Of a stretch of DNA of 64,000 bases, positions 25,611-38,300 are shown piece after piece. Position 1 is the first letter of the stretch; the number at the start of each line of letters is the position of its first letter. Source of the DNA: Erigeron canadensis. Its lineage: Eukaryota; Streptophyta; Magnoliopsida; Asterales; Asteraceae. The position numbers were made by a program, and so were the translations under genes. The stretch spans positions 48,532,213 to 48,596,212 of the forward strand of contig NC_057761.1 of assembly GCF_010389155.1 (NCBI RefSeq), read 5' to 3'. The notes below the pieces were generated by a model, which made no database searches, was not told where the DNA came from, and saw only the letters and a program-made list of their open reading frames with translations.

Positions 25611-26507
25611 AGAAGTGGATCAAGATTCCAAACATGATGACACCGTATTAAAAGCATACTGCAGGCGGCCACTAAGCTATAATGTTATTAACATAATATT
25701 TATCAAATATCTTTGCATATTAAACACATGTAAAGTTGGTGTTCAACTACTAAGCTATAATGTTATTAACGTAATATTTATCAAATATTATATAAAACAC
25801 AATAAAAATATTTATGACTAAAATTAAAAGAAAAAAAAAACTTCCCTAAGTCAAATATTATTTCTTTATTTCTCACTAAAGGTAATTTAATTATGTTGTA
25901 ATGTTTACCCAGCTGTGTGGACCGTAAAGCAAAAGGCAAACTACGGCTAAATTTTTCTATATCATCCATCTTCTTGTCTTGTATCTTGAAAAAGTTAATA
26001 ATTGCACAACTTGTCGATGTATGTTATTATATATGTACGTATATACTAGTGTTTTGATGTGAAATTGTCACGGTTAGAGCATGGTAAAACATTTCAGAAT
26101 CAGATATGTATGATATAATTATAAGAGAATTTGCCCGGAAAATGTAATTATAAGAGAATTTGACCCAAAAATAGGTTTTCAGGTATCTTCTAAATCCAAT
26201 ATGTGGGTTTCGGAGGTGAGTTTTTGCTAAGGTCTCGGGTTCGAGTCTTGGGTTTTTCATCTCAAGGTATTTTTCATAAGGAGAGGGTTGAAGGTCCAGT
26301 AAATCACTGATTAAAATTGTTTACTCCAACACGCCTGGATCGAAAGTAACTTTTAAAAAAAATCATATATATATTTTTGTAATTAACGACATATACTCAC
26401 ACACATGTTATACAAATTATTAATTAACTTTAGTATATCTATAAGGTGAGATCTCGACTTGAACCATCTATAAAACAATATATATATATATATATATATA
26501 TTATATA
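25611..26507. other. Intergenic with a SINE-like remnant
   Basis: A 40-base block containing AAGCTATAATGTTATTAAC occurs twice, at 25674 and 25753. At about 26205-26330 the plus strand has GGTGAGTTTTTGCTAAGG and then CGGGTTCGAGTCTTGGG, like A and B boxes of a tRNA-derived SINE. No gene found. Confidence 0.4.
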
Positions 26508-26710
26508 GGGGTTGGGTATTGTAAAACAAGTATTAATATAAAACAAATAAGACAAGATTTTGACCCTTAGATCATGGTTAGATTGATGCACGAAGATTCA
26601 CGAAACAATTGATACACGATGATTTTCATGATGCATGGTGATTTTCAGTAAAGAGAAACCTATTGTTTTATTTGTTTTACTTTAATACTTATTTTATTTT
26701 ACCTAAAACC
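26508..26710 (+). mobile_element. TA-associated MITE (family M2)
   Basis: GGGGTTGGGTATTGTAAAAC at the left and the inverse of GGTTTTAGGTAAAATAAAAC at the right bound a partly palindromic element of about 200 bp. Both sides are (TA)n. It shares the ATCATGGTTA and TTCACGAA blocks with copies at 38076, 55091 and 55508. Confidence 0.75.
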
Positions 26711-28217
26711 ATATTATATATATATAAAAGTATGCGTTATGAATTGTCTACGAACTTTTTGTTTAGCCGCCAAAGATATTAACTAGCTTTCTCTGCAACG
26801 ACTTTAGGGCGTGAAAATGAGAGTATTATATATGTTGGGTATTGGGTAATGAATTCTATACTATATATATGTTTTCATAACTAGAATATTAGTATTAATT
26901 TGCATTTCTAATCATGCTTTTGGGTTGATTCGAGTCAGGATAGTAATTAATATTCAATTTCCTTCTAATTGATTGATAATTTATGGTTGTGGTTCAACCA
27001 TGCACGGCCACTTACTATGGGCCTCATCGTGTTAAGTTCGTCTAAAATCCCATCCATCTCTTCATGATTACCGCACCATGTCGTCTAAAATCTCGTCATG
27101 TCATGTGTCTTATGTCTAAATTTTGAAACATCAGTTGGTCGATATGGGTGGGGTCCATTTAAGTGTGTATGTGTGTATGCTTATTTGTAGAAATAGTACT
27201 GTATGTGTGTGTGGGGTTTATAATTTGTGCGTAATTGAGGATGAGGTAAGGTCGTAAGGATATGATGGTGTTGTGATAGGAAGGGGGTAGTTTTTTGGTG
27301 TATGTCAGAACTTAAAAGAAAGCTGATGTGACAATTAAGAGAAGGTGATGACGGAATCAGGATAGATAAAAAAGACCTAAACTCTCCATTCATTGTTCTA
27401 TATGTCATTTATTCGAGATAAATAATGTGCATGGAATACTGTCGGACATGGCGCGATATTGGTATAATTGTACCTGAATTCATTTACTTTGTTCATGGCC
27501 ATGAAACGGGTGGTTCTTTAGCTATATATATATATCTCTCTATCATAATATATATATATACTAATTTGTTGCACGAGGGAAATGAGAGAGAGAAAGAAAA
27601 AGATATTTGAAGATAGCGGTGGTTTCAAAAGTGGTTTTCTAAGAGATTTTAAGGTCGAAGGTCATAGTTAAGATGGAGGCCTGCCTCCTGCTTACATTCG
27701 CCCGTTGGACCCCACCAGTTGGGACCCTCGCTGTCCTAACACCACCCCTCCTATATATATAGTCTATATATCTCTCTTTGGTGTTTAGGTGGTTAGTTAT
27801 TTTCCAAGTTGAAGACCCTACACTAAAAGTAGCAAACACAATCACCACAAGTCCAAGTCTGGTACCTCATTAATTATATCTCCAACTCTAATTTACTTTC
27901 GGACCTAGCTTCTTCTATTTCAATTTTAACTATTTAATTATTTTTAACTGTGTGCAGTAGTTCAATCTGGTGAGTGTTTATTATGCAAACGCAAATATAT
28001 ATATTAAGGAACCATTTGGTGCAAAAGTTGAGGGTCCCTTGAGTTGGCCATACTATCATATACACCAAAAGGTCATATGCGTTGAGTTTGTTTGGACCCA
28101 TCTCACTCATCTTTACATATATAAATAATCATGTCCTTGCAACCACTTTTATGCACACTACCCACGCCTTTGTTATCATTCCTTTCTTTTTCCCAGCTCC
28201 TCCCCCTTTGGTAATTA
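26711..28217. promoter_or_regulatory. Upstream region of the NAC gene
   Basis: About 1.5 kb without a coding frame. A TATA-like ATATATAAATA at about 28116 lies some 100 bases before the NAC start and is the likeliest core promoter. A second one (CTATATATATAG at about 27751) follows a GC-richer patch. TA and GA microsatellites occur at 27520-27600. Confidence 0.5.
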
Positions 28218-30329
28218 ATGTCCGAAGACGAAATGAGTTTATCTGTGAATGTTAACGGTCAATCTAAAGTACCTCCAGGGTTTCGGTTTCATCCTACCGA
28301 AGAAGAGCTTCTTCACTATTACTTGAGGAAGAAAGTTGCTTATGAAAAAATCGATCTTGATGTTATTCGTGATGTTGATCTTAATAAGCTTGAACCTTGG
28401 GATATACAAGGTGCGTATATATGTAGTACAGACATATATTAATTAATTAATGATCCATCTACTACGTGTTGTATACTTGTATATGTTATCGTATATATGT
28501 TTTTTAATATATATATATATATATATATTATGAGCGCCACAGGGTCGCTAGCCTGAAAGAAAAAATTCCTTTAAAGATTAGGGGTTCCTGAGCTAAATTA
28601 ACAAAATATATGATATGCATGAATTGTGTTTTGTAATTTCAGAGAAGTGCAAAATTGGATCCACTCCACAAAATGATTGGTATTTTTTTAGTCATAAAGA
28701 TAAGAAGTATCCAACGGGGACAAGGACCAATCGCGCAACAGCAGCGGGTTTCTGGAAAGCCACGGGTCGAGATAAGGTCATATATAGTAGCTTTACGAGA
28801 ATTGGTATGAGGAAGACACTTGTGTTCTACAAAGGGAGAGCACCTCACGGTCAAAAATCTGATTGGATAATGCATGAATATAGGCTTGATGATAATACGA
28901 TTACCAGTCAAGATCCGCCTTGTGTAAGTTTGTTTTCAATTTAATTAAGCTACTAAATACAACTTTGACTGTAGGAGTTTTCAATTTTAAATTTGTATAA
29001 GTTTTCTAATTTTAGAAACTCTTTGTTTTTATTGAATCCATTGATAACATATGACCAATTTACTATCAACTATCATCAAATTAAATACGCGCGTACGTCC
29101 GGTATTTACGGAAGTAAAGTTTTACTTGACACAAAAATTTATAGCTGAAGTTTGAAAGTCAAACTTTTATATTTGTTTATTGAAACTGTTAACTATGGTT
29201 AATGGTTCATAAAAAAAATTGTATCCAAAATAGTATAATACGGAGTAATTTTACAGACTTATTAAAGATTAAATTTTGACTTTTCTAAGTATTTTGCTTT
29301 AACAATAACCACATACGTTTTAGTTTATATTATACACAGTAACATTTTATATATAATATATATAGACAAATTAAATTTTAAATATATTTTTATTGATATA
29401 ATTTTCATCAACTACTCTGTAACATAAACAAAAATATTTATGATCAAAATTAAAAGAAAAAAAAAACTTGACAAAACGAAATTGAACATTTAATATGATG
29501 AAATGGTCATTAGTGTTGATTATAAACTAGTATATATGTTACCATTTTTATGTCATTACTAATACAAATTAAATTAAGAATTCAGGGTCCTAACATGTGT
29601 GATTCAACTCAAGAAGATGGGTGGGTGGTATGCCGTGTTTTTAAGAAGAAAAACTACCACAAAGCGCTTGAGAGTCCACAAAGACCAATATCATCGGCGT
29701 CTATGGATTCAAGAACACAATTACAGTCGTTAAATAAAGATGGTGTTCTTGATCAGTTACTAGTGTACATGGGTAACAATAATAGGATGTCTTGCAAGCA
29801 GGAAATCGAATCTTTAACCGTGAACCACAATGCTATGCAGCAATTCGTTAACCCCATTATTAGCGACAGATTCTACCACCTTCCAAGGCTCGATAGTCCG
29901 ACGACCATGACAACCTTGTCCACTCATCATCATAGCTCAACTTCAACTAACTTTGATCAAAGGTTGACTTTTAGGCCACATATGAACGAGTTTCTGGCAG
30001 AAACCGATCAACAAAGGCACGCCGAGCATGACACACACGAGCGTCTTGATAACTGGGCTGATCTTGAACGCCTTGTGGCTACTCAACTAAATGGACAGGT
30101 AGATTTATCAAAGCAATTATACTCTTGCTATGGGGAGCCTAGTGATCAAGACTTTTGTTTTCCACTTGACCACGATGATCAACAAGAACCATCCCAACTA
30201 TGTGATTCTACTACGACCGTTAGACCACCGAGCCAAGTGGCATACACGAGTGAGATAGATTTGTGGAGCTTCGCTCGATCATCTTCAACTTCGTCATCTC
30301 CAGATCCGTTATGTCACTTGTCAGTATAA
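28218..30329 (+). CDS. NST3: NAC transcription factor of the NST/SND secondary-wall clade
   Basis: Exons 28218-28410, 28643-28923 and 29586-30329 join in frame to 405 residues. The NAC domain (about residues 18-180) has all five subdomains, including [69 protein letters not shown] and [11 protein letters not shown]. The two intron positions are the usual NAC ones. The C-terminal half has the NST/SND activation-region signatures: [24 protein letters not shown], and EIDLW near a Ser-rich LCHLSV end. These factors are nuclear master switches of secondary cell-wall synthesis in fibres and vessels. The C-terminus looks closer to SND1/NST3 than to NST1, but an orthology call needs a tree, so the symbol is a best guess. 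Confidence 0.9.
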
Positions 30330-30983
30330 TGTTATTTGTAAGTACGTAGAAATTAATCATCATCATAAACTCTATATATATATATATATATATACACTAT
30401 AATAATCAATATAATACTCGTATAATAATATAAAGTAGAAAAACAAAATATAGGGTTTTAGGGTGATGCATGATGGAATTGACGTCCGAGAATGTAAGAT
30501 GATTGATGACAAGTTAGCATAAGGTTGAAAAAGAAAAAAGGAAAAACATTCTACACAAATATTATATAGAAAAGGAATGAATAAGAATTAGTGAATAAAG
30601 GTATATGTTTGTATGTATGTATTCGTGATGGATTTGTGGGGTGCGCGCGCTAGCTAGCTTAAATGCCATCCATGCATGTCATGTAAAAAAAGTTATGTCA
30701 TCATCCATCACGTAACGTACTACTATATGATTATCGTTCACATGTACATATATACGTATACATAAATAAAGTTGGAAGTAGTAGTTGTGATATATGGTGC
30801 ATGTATTTATATTATTTGACAGCATTTTTATAACAATGGGTATTTAATGAGATGTGATTGGTCAAGCAAAAAAGTTCCACCAGCTAGCAAAGCTACTATA
30901 AAAAGTTTCATGAAAGTTTACCCCCTTTTTTCCAAATTACCTCAAAATGATATTTAATTACATACGTATTACGTATATATACA
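30330..30983. other. 3' flank of the NAC gene
   Basis: Short TA and ATC microsatellites (30355-30425), then AT-rich sequence. No gene or element with clear ends was recognised. Confidence 0.45.
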
Positions 30984-31364
30984 TTAGCCTTATACCCGCA
31001 CGATGCGGCGGAACATAAGAATAAAACACCGGTTAAGTAGCAGTACCGTATTATTACATCAATGTATGATTCAACTCAAATGTTTATTAGTACGGTAGAA
31101 AGTGCAAACCGTCGTTGTTGTTTTAGTGTGAGCATAATTATTTTGATCGATTATTAAATTCAGTAATGCATGTGTGTTCTTTTGGTATACTATGTGAGCA
31201 ACTTCAAGGAAGAGAAGTGACAAACGTAAGGTTTTTTTTAAGGGTATTTTTGAAATTTCAGGGATAAAGTTTTGATGGATTATATATTAAAAAGGTAAAT
31301 TAGAGATTTTAAAGGTAGAGTATTAAATTTTAGGGAGATAATTTGTTTCTATAGATAGTATAGA
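30984..31364 (-). mobile_element. Small Helitron (CTAA end)
   Basis: 381 bp. The minus-strand 5' end TCTATACTATCTATAGAAAC follows an A. The 3' end has hairpin CCGCA-TCG-TGCGG (31008-30996), then GGTATAAGG and terminal CTAA followed by T. This is a canonical CTRR terminus. It carries no coding sequence. Confidence 0.75.
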
Positions 31365-32825
31365 TAAATAAAGTGAGTACGTACGTAGTTGTAATATGAT
31401 GCATGGCGCATGTATATATTTATTTTGACGGGGTCGTATTTATTAATTGTTGATTAATTAGAAGGATGTGGTGGTTGTTGGTCACGCTAAAAAAACTTTC
31501 ACCAGCAAATTAATTAAGCTACTATATATGAAAAGTTGTATGAAAAGCTCACCACGTACCTTTTTTCCAAATTAGATGTATACCACCAACAAAACAAGAT
31601 TAGATTTGCTCTCCAACCATTAGTTACTGTGTTGTCTCTTACATCGTATGAATTAATAAACTTAATTATTTATATATGTGAAAAGCCCAAAACATTATTG
31701 TCGTCAATACAAGTATGATTAGAATTCTGTTAGACAACTAACGCACCACACCCAACTCCACTAGCTAGCTAGCTAGCTACGTACCAATTAAACATTTAAA
31801 CGTATCTGACTAACGAATGATATAAAGATTACCATCCCACCTTATTATCTCCAATAAAATCAATAATTCATTTATATGATATCCTCACTTAATTAAGCTG
31901 AATGCATGAGACCAAAAAAAAACAAAGCACACACACACACAAACAAACTTTACATTTAATGAAAAAATCTGTTAGTTTCTGGTTTTGTAATTTTTTATTG
32001 ATCGAATTGAATTACGAAAAAAATTTAAACAACACACTTAACTTAAAAATAAAATCCTAAATGCTGAAAAAACTGAATGTACACATTGCTTGAAATCATT
32101 AATTAAGTATGAGCCCAAAATAATCTTTGATACAAGTATTCATTGATTGTGTTCAAGAAGTTCGATAACAACAAACATTAGTTTGACTTGAATAATTATG
32201 TTATGATTCGATAATCTTAAACATTTGACATACATTATCTTTTTATAAACCAACATTCTGATTTTGATGGGTGAAAATGAATTGGACGTGTCACTCATCC
32301 GCAAAATTGTAACATTCAATATATACTTCCATTGTATATGACAAACTGCTTTCACCAAATCGAGTAGTATAGGCTCAAGATAGTTGTTTATACAACGTAC
32401 TTTTGTTGTCCTTCATGATGTCGCTCATGTATAATATCTTGCAAAAAGCTTTTGGTCTCTCATGTTTTACTACAACATTTACCACCCATGCCACTGTCTT
32501 CAAATGCTTCTGCGAATGACATCATGAATTAAAAGGTCAACATTATGTTTGTCGAACTAGCTACATACATCAAGCAATATTATAATTACAATTGTTATTA
32601 GGATTTTAATCTCAACAATTTTATTACTTCATTATAATCAATATTAAGTTAATTGTAAGTGAGATAAAATTTTACATATTAACAATGGCGGATGGAGTGC
32701 ACTGCGTTTGTGGGTAGGGGGACCCTCAGCCTAAGAATTTTCTTCTTACACATATGTATTTTATGAAACCAAAAATATTAGGCCAATAAGCTAAAGAGTA
32801 ATTGTACTCAATTTCATTTATCAGG
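31365..32825. other. Intergenic
   Basis: AT-rich. A (CTAG)n run lies at about 31760-31780 and a CA repeat at about 31930. The short ORFs show no domain, codon bias or splice context. I see no gene. Confidence 0.4.
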
Positions 32826-33100
32826 CCGGTGCCAACCCCGGCGTAGCATCTCATCTTGGCTCTTTCTGCGTTAGCACCGTGCCTCATCTTGGCTCTTCCT
32901 TGTTTAACTCTTCCCCCATCGCCGGGTGAGGAAGAGGTGTGGTGGACCTGACCTAAGTTTGTGTGTGTAAAGATAAAAATATAGATAAATAAAGTGAAGG
33001 GAGAGATGAGGAAGAGGTAGGGTGTGTAGTGAGTAGGAAGAGGTGATTTAATGAGGGAGAAATGTTGATTTGGCAGTGAGGAAGAGCCAGGAAGAGCTGC
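32826..33100. mobile_element. Possible foldback MITE
   Basis: The left part, CATCTTGGCTCTTCCTTG, is complementary to AGGAAGAGCCAGGAAGAG at the right, with further GAAGAGG/CCTCTTC pairs between. The left edge is GC-rich (GGCCGGTGCCAACCCCGG). Ends and target duplication could not be fixed. Confidence 0.35.
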
Positions 33101-33143
33101 AAGATTGTCAGAAGTCTTAGCTTTCAATTTCATTGGCAACTTA

Positions 33144-33429
33144 GGGCGTTTTTGGTTCACACAATGTTTTTGTAAGAAATGGAATCTGTCAACGGAATTT
33201 AGATTCTGAAAAAATGGAATTTGATGGAATATTTTTTGTTTTTCTTAAAATTCAAGAAAAGAAAGGAATGAAATTTTATCCAATAACCTGAAGGAATGGA
33301 GATTCTATCATCTGATGGAATGTTTACATTCTAATGGAATGAAATTTTTTCATTTTTTTACAGCCAACAACATACCACGAAATGAAATTCAATTACAATT
33401 TCATCAGATTCTGTAAACCAAACATGCCT
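33144..33429. mobile_element. Tourist-like (PIF/Harbinger) MITE
   Basis: 286 bp between TTA (33141-33143) and TTA (33430-33432). The left end GGGCGTTTTTGGTTCACA mirrors AGGCATGTTTGGTTTACA from the right. The inside is full of GGAATGAAATT-type motifs and has no ORF. Confidence 0.75.
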
Positions 33430-36400
33430 TTACAAAATTGTTATTGTAATTTTTTCATACGCATATGATTTTTTTGCTACTTACATAACTGTTATTGTAA
33501 TTTTTGTTTTTGTTTTTCAGTTACACAACTGTTATTCTAATTTACATAAACCCTCTTAAGGGCCATGAAGGTTTACCCATAATATTACGACTCCAACTTT
33601 GCAAAACGAATTATTTTATAATTAGTCTGCTCACAGAACTTTTCTAAACAGAATATCTACCATTAATTCAATTATTGAAGAGCTATTATGATTCATGTTT
33701 TGTTCTCTCTCAATCCATCCCAAAAATTGACACGTGTTTAATGTTCTTATGTTGTTTGTTTTTTTTTAAAAGTAAAAATTTCGCTAAAAATTTCGTGTCG
33801 CGATTCGACAACGAGAGATCTGGCATACATCATCTTAACCGGATCCATGCTAAAAATATAAAAAATTAATTGACTTAAAAATTTTTAGGCACAAGTTTTA
33901 AACACTTAAAAAAAATTTTTACGTCAATTAATAATTGCATGTCATCGTACTTTATTACTCTAGCAACTTTGGGGTCTGTTAATTAAGTTTCTGTCCACAT
34001 TCTCCAGTTGAAATTTGTAATGAATAATGACAATGAAAATTGTACTTTATTACTAGCAACTTTGGGGTCTTGTTTCACCCTCCTAATTATCTTTGAGGGA
34101 TCCCAATATGCATGCTCATTGTTGGCTCGTTTCGAAAGCCACCACAAGTGCACATTAATTACTAATTGTGATTTACGGTAGGCCCATGATTGGATGACTC
34201 GTGGTTCTGGTCATGAATGAATCTTTTGGTTTTTTCCCTGTCTTATCTTACACAAAGAGTATACAATAAAAAGAATAAATGATAGTTTAATGGTTAATAC
34301 TCAATTGGTTAGTGATGTATTGCAGATATCATGTGAGATTAGTGTTAAGGGAAGGCAGAATTTTTTATCATATAACGCAAATGTTGCGCTGACAAAAACT
34401 AACGGTTGATTAGTCATGGAAAGGGCATCGTAACAACTCTTGTACGTACGTATGTTTTCATTCTAGACCTAGAGAAAGCATGACTTCGTAAGTATTGTTC
34501 AAAAAGAAATTTATAGGCTGGAATGCCAGTGACTTAAGAAATTGATACGTCGATGAACAGTAGTGTCGCTACTCATTGGATGTTTCCGTTTTACGTTATA
34601 GTAGAATATTGCTTTAATTTCTAGTGCTACAATAAAGGACAAATGCTATGACAATACATTTGGAAAATGTTATCTAAAAAAACACTTAGTAGAATTGTCA
34701 ATTGATAGTAATTTGTATATAAAGTTGTACTAGACGGATCCCCGCATGATGCAACGGTGATGATAGTAACGACGACGGTGTGGTCACGGCGGCAGTTTCA
34801 GAAACGGGAACGTTACGAGAACGGGGAACGACAAAAATCAAAAATCCAAGATACAGAACGGCAAGGAAACGGCAATAATATATATATATATATATAATAA
34901 AAATATAAGATAGAAATCCATAATTAAACATTTTGGTTTAAACTTGTAAAGACAAGAACATATACATTCATAAGCAAGAGGGAAAAGTGTAATAGTAAAC
35001 AATTGTAGGGCGTGATATGTAAAAGATCAGAACTAGAAATTTAGAGTTCTAGACATTAGTAGACAAGGGGAAAATGTGTAATAGAATATAATTTCAGGGG
35101 AATGGTATGTAAAAAATTGAAACGTATAATTGTTGGTCGTCTTCTTCATATCCTACTCTGTAGAAAACTTCCGCCATTAACTTTTTTATCTAAAGCTTTA
35201 TTGAGCCTGTTGGAATTAAAAAGCCCACTAAAACCCAAACTATATGTAATGAAACGGCATGGAAACTCCTTGCAAAACAGAAACGTTTAGGAAACTTCAG
35301 TCGAAACGTTTCGAGTAACACAGAAACGTGGTGGATACGTTCCCGACACATTTCGGGGGTGTTTCCGTTCCCAACACGTTTCGGAACGGGCACGCCGAGG
35401 TTGGGGGCGTTTCGGTGCTTCATAGACGGTGGTGGTAGAGACGTGGTGGTAAAATTAATTAATGTAAAAAGAGTTAATACGGTTATTTAAGGGTTGGAGA
35501 AATTATATCATTAAAAGTAGGAAAATAATCCACTAATAACATATTATATGCTTAAAAACTTGTACATTATATATTAAAAACCGTCCTTGATTTTTTTAAC
35601 AGTAAGGTATAAATTTTAATACACCCAATTAGTTTTTACTGACAACTCTAAAGGCTGTCACTAACAAACCCTTAAAAGTATTATAGGTATATATCTGAAA
35701 ATGTTTACTTTAGTGAATAAAAATAAGGGTGATATAGTCGTTTCAAATTTTTAATTGATTACAAGGAGATAGTTTACTTTATATAATAGTATAAATATAA
35801 AAAATATAAATAATGGGACATGAAAATGTTAGTTCAACATAGACGAATAATAAGTAGGGATATTAGGAATATTTTATTAACTGATTAAGAATTCTGGTTT
35901 TTCATCAAAGACAGAGATATTGTTGTCCAAACAAAATGATTTAAAATGGGGGCGAGGGCCACCACCTCATTATTCCAAAGGATTTACCGACAAAATATAT
36001 ATATATATATATATATAAAAGTGTAGAAAGGGTAATAAGGGAATTCTAGTCTCGGTATTATAATTGGATACCCATTGACTCACCTCGTATGAGTCATATG
36101 ATGTCGGTACAATACTTCCATCCTAATTCCCACATGATCCGGGCACCCCGAATGATCGAACCCGTGTATTTAAACTTTACATGTAAGCCTAGGTTTCATT
36201 AGTAACAAGTACCTTAAAAGAATTATTATTTTGCGCCAAGCGGGGATTGAACCTGAGACCTTAAGGATATCAAGTGTTTTCGTTACCACTAGACTAACTC
36301 TTTATTGATACCGACAAAAACAAAATTTTTTACCAAATGGGCCAACCTCGTATCAACAAATGAGTATTTTTAATACATAGATATGGGATATTTATATCCT

Positions 36401-36851
36401 CATAATAATCTTTTTCAGTATCATAAATTAATACTTTTTCAATCTTATTTTAGTTAAGTTCTATCAAATATCATAATTAAATTATTACAAAAATTATTAA
36501 GATGACTTCCTAGTAAAATATACAAATATCAATAGGCATAGTGAGATGTATAAAATCAATTTAGTCTTATAATAAAATTGAGTAACAAGAAACAACCATT
36601 CACTTAATTGATCAGACTTAAATATTTATTTATAAAAAAACATAATATTAAATCAAAAAAAAAAAAGTACATCAATTGAAAAGATTATATCTTTATAAAA
36701 GTTGTGTTTGAGTCAAATAATTCGTTAGTGGTTTCACTATTTCTCATGTAAAATCATATGTTTGATTATTGTTTTATTTACCTATTTAATCTTCCTAATG
36801 TATGTTATGATCGATGATGGACTAAGTATAATAAAAAGGTATCATCGGAAG
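33430..36851. other. Intergenic with several repeat fragments
   Basis: No gene found. There is a Helitron-like end at 34730 (CTAG, then CCCCGCATGATGC). A block rich in AAACG/CGTTTC motifs at 34785-35440 looks like a hAT-type subterminal array with unclear ends. At 35545-35680 lies a relative of the palindrome-ended repeat at 52902. A tRNA-like SINE piece at 36235-36310 has the B box GGTTCAATCC on the minus strand. Confidence 0.4.
36235..36310 (-). repeat. tRNA-like SINE head remnant
   Basis: The minus strand has AGTCTAGTGGTAACG (A-box-like) and, about 30 bases on, GGTTCAATCC (B box). There is no complete tRNA fold or CCA context. It is judged a SINE head rather than a tRNA gene. Confidence 0.4.
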
Positions 36852-37567
36852 TAGGGGTGTTGAAAATAACCAAAACCAACCATACCCATATAAATTTAAT
36901 CGGTTCGGGTTGTGGGTGATAAAATTTAATTTCGGGTTATCCGAATAAATTATTTTTATTTTTTATACAATTATTATAATGATAAATATGGCATTGTTAG
37001 TTGGTTACTATAATACTAGCAGTAGTCGACGATTATAATTTTGTTTCTTCATTACATCTTTCAATATATATAAATTTTGTCTATTATTATCTCATTTGTT
37101 AGTGTAGAATTGGAAACAAGAAATCTTGGTTCTTTGATTATTAAAGTAACAAAACATATTTGAAGAGATAAGAAGAAAGACTAGACTAGTATAATGCATG
37201 TACTATCTACTTTTTGGTATTCTAATATTTTGATTATGCGTAATTTTTTTATTTTTTCTTTTGTATTTTTAAATTTATGATAATATACTTCAAAAATTTA
37301 CGATGTCATTTGTTATGTAATGTAAATGGGCAACTAACCATCTTTTATAAATTGAAAATTTTTGTATTTGTTTCAAAACCTTTTCAATTGGTTAATTTGG
37401 GTTTAACCCAAAACCCAACCCAAAACAACCCGAACCATCTAACCCGAAACCCAAAATCAAAATATTTATTCGGTTCGGTTTTTTGATCACATTTTGTATG
37501 GCTCAAACCCGAATAACCCGACCCATATAACCGGAAACCCGAATAACTCGATCGATCAACACCCCTA
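36852..37567. mobile_element. Non-autonomous hAT element with 8-bp target duplication
   Basis: The 716-bp element lies between perfect 8-bp repeats ATCGGAAG (36844-36851 and 37568-37575). It has a perfect 12-bp terminal inverted repeat, TAGGGGTGTTGA. The right part is filled with AACCC/CCCGAA motifs and the left with CGGTTCGGGTT-like motifs. The middle is AT-rich and has no transposase. Confidence 0.93.
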
Positions 37568-37601
37568 ATCGGAAGTACGAGGAGGTATATATATATATAT
37601 A

Positions 37602-38061
37602 CGAGGGAAAGTGTCCGCGCATTGCAGCGGTGAGATGGTAGGGGTGATAGGTCATAGGAGGTGATAAGTCATGGAGTGTGATAGCCAAATGCATTATCCG
37701 TATGGGCTCCGCCCTCGCATTTAAAAATTCGTCGAAAGTATATCGCATTACATCTCTAATGAAAGAGCATGAAATTTTAAAAACACTCTACAATTTTTAT
37801 AATTTATTGATATATTGTTTTTGAGATAAATGATTTTGAATGAATTAGATGAATAAAATGATTTATGCATGAGAGAAAAAAAATGAGTGGTTGAGATTTG
37901 TGGAGAGAAAAAAAAATTAAGTGGTTGAGATTTAAGGGTACTATAGGTATATTAGCTAAGGATGTTTAAATCAATGAATAAAAAAAGAAGGTATTTTAGG
38001 TACTTCAAATCATTAATTGGAATTTTCAAAAAGGACAAAATGCTTTATAAGATAGTATAGA
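37602..38061 (-). mobile_element. Helitron, family A (CTCG end)
   Basis: 460 bp. The minus-strand 5' end TCTATACTATCTTATAAAGC is followed by the family body (AATGAAAGAGCATGAAATTT on the plus strand). The 3' end has a CCGCTGCAATGCGCGG hairpin region and terminal CTCG followed by T. The 3' end abuts a (TA)n tract. Confidence 0.7.
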
Positions 38062-38075
38062 TATAGATATATATA

Positions 38076-38278
38076 GGTTTTAGGTAAAATAAAACAAGTA
38101 TTAAAGTAAAATAAATAAACAATATGTTTCTTTTCACTAATAATCACCGTGCATTATGAAAATCATCGTGCATCAATTGGTTCGTGAATATTAGTGCATC
38201 AATTTAATCATGATCTAAGGGTCAAGATCTTGTCTTATTTGTTTTACTTTAATATTTGTTTTATAAATACCTAACCCT
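38076..38278 (-). mobile_element. TA-associated MITE (family M2), inverted copy
   Basis: An inverted relative of the element at 26508, about 200 bp, starting GGTTTTAGGTAAAATAAAAC. A (TA)n tract lies on the right and a TAGATATATATA stretch on the left. No ORF. Confidence 0.7.
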
Positions 38279-38300
38279 ATATATATATATATATATATAT

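Noticed and set aside
32726..33160. 144-residue minus-strand ORF as a gene
   Set aside because: It spans a foldback repeat and the edge of a MITE and shows no family features or splice structure.
34785..35440. A fourth hAT element based on AAACG/CGTTTC motif arrays
   Set aside because: Motif density is high, but I could find neither matching terminal repeats nor an 8-bp duplication.
36235..36310. Possible tRNA gene on the minus strand
   Set aside because: A- and B-box-like motifs exist but the cloverleaf arms do not pair; a SINE head is more likely.
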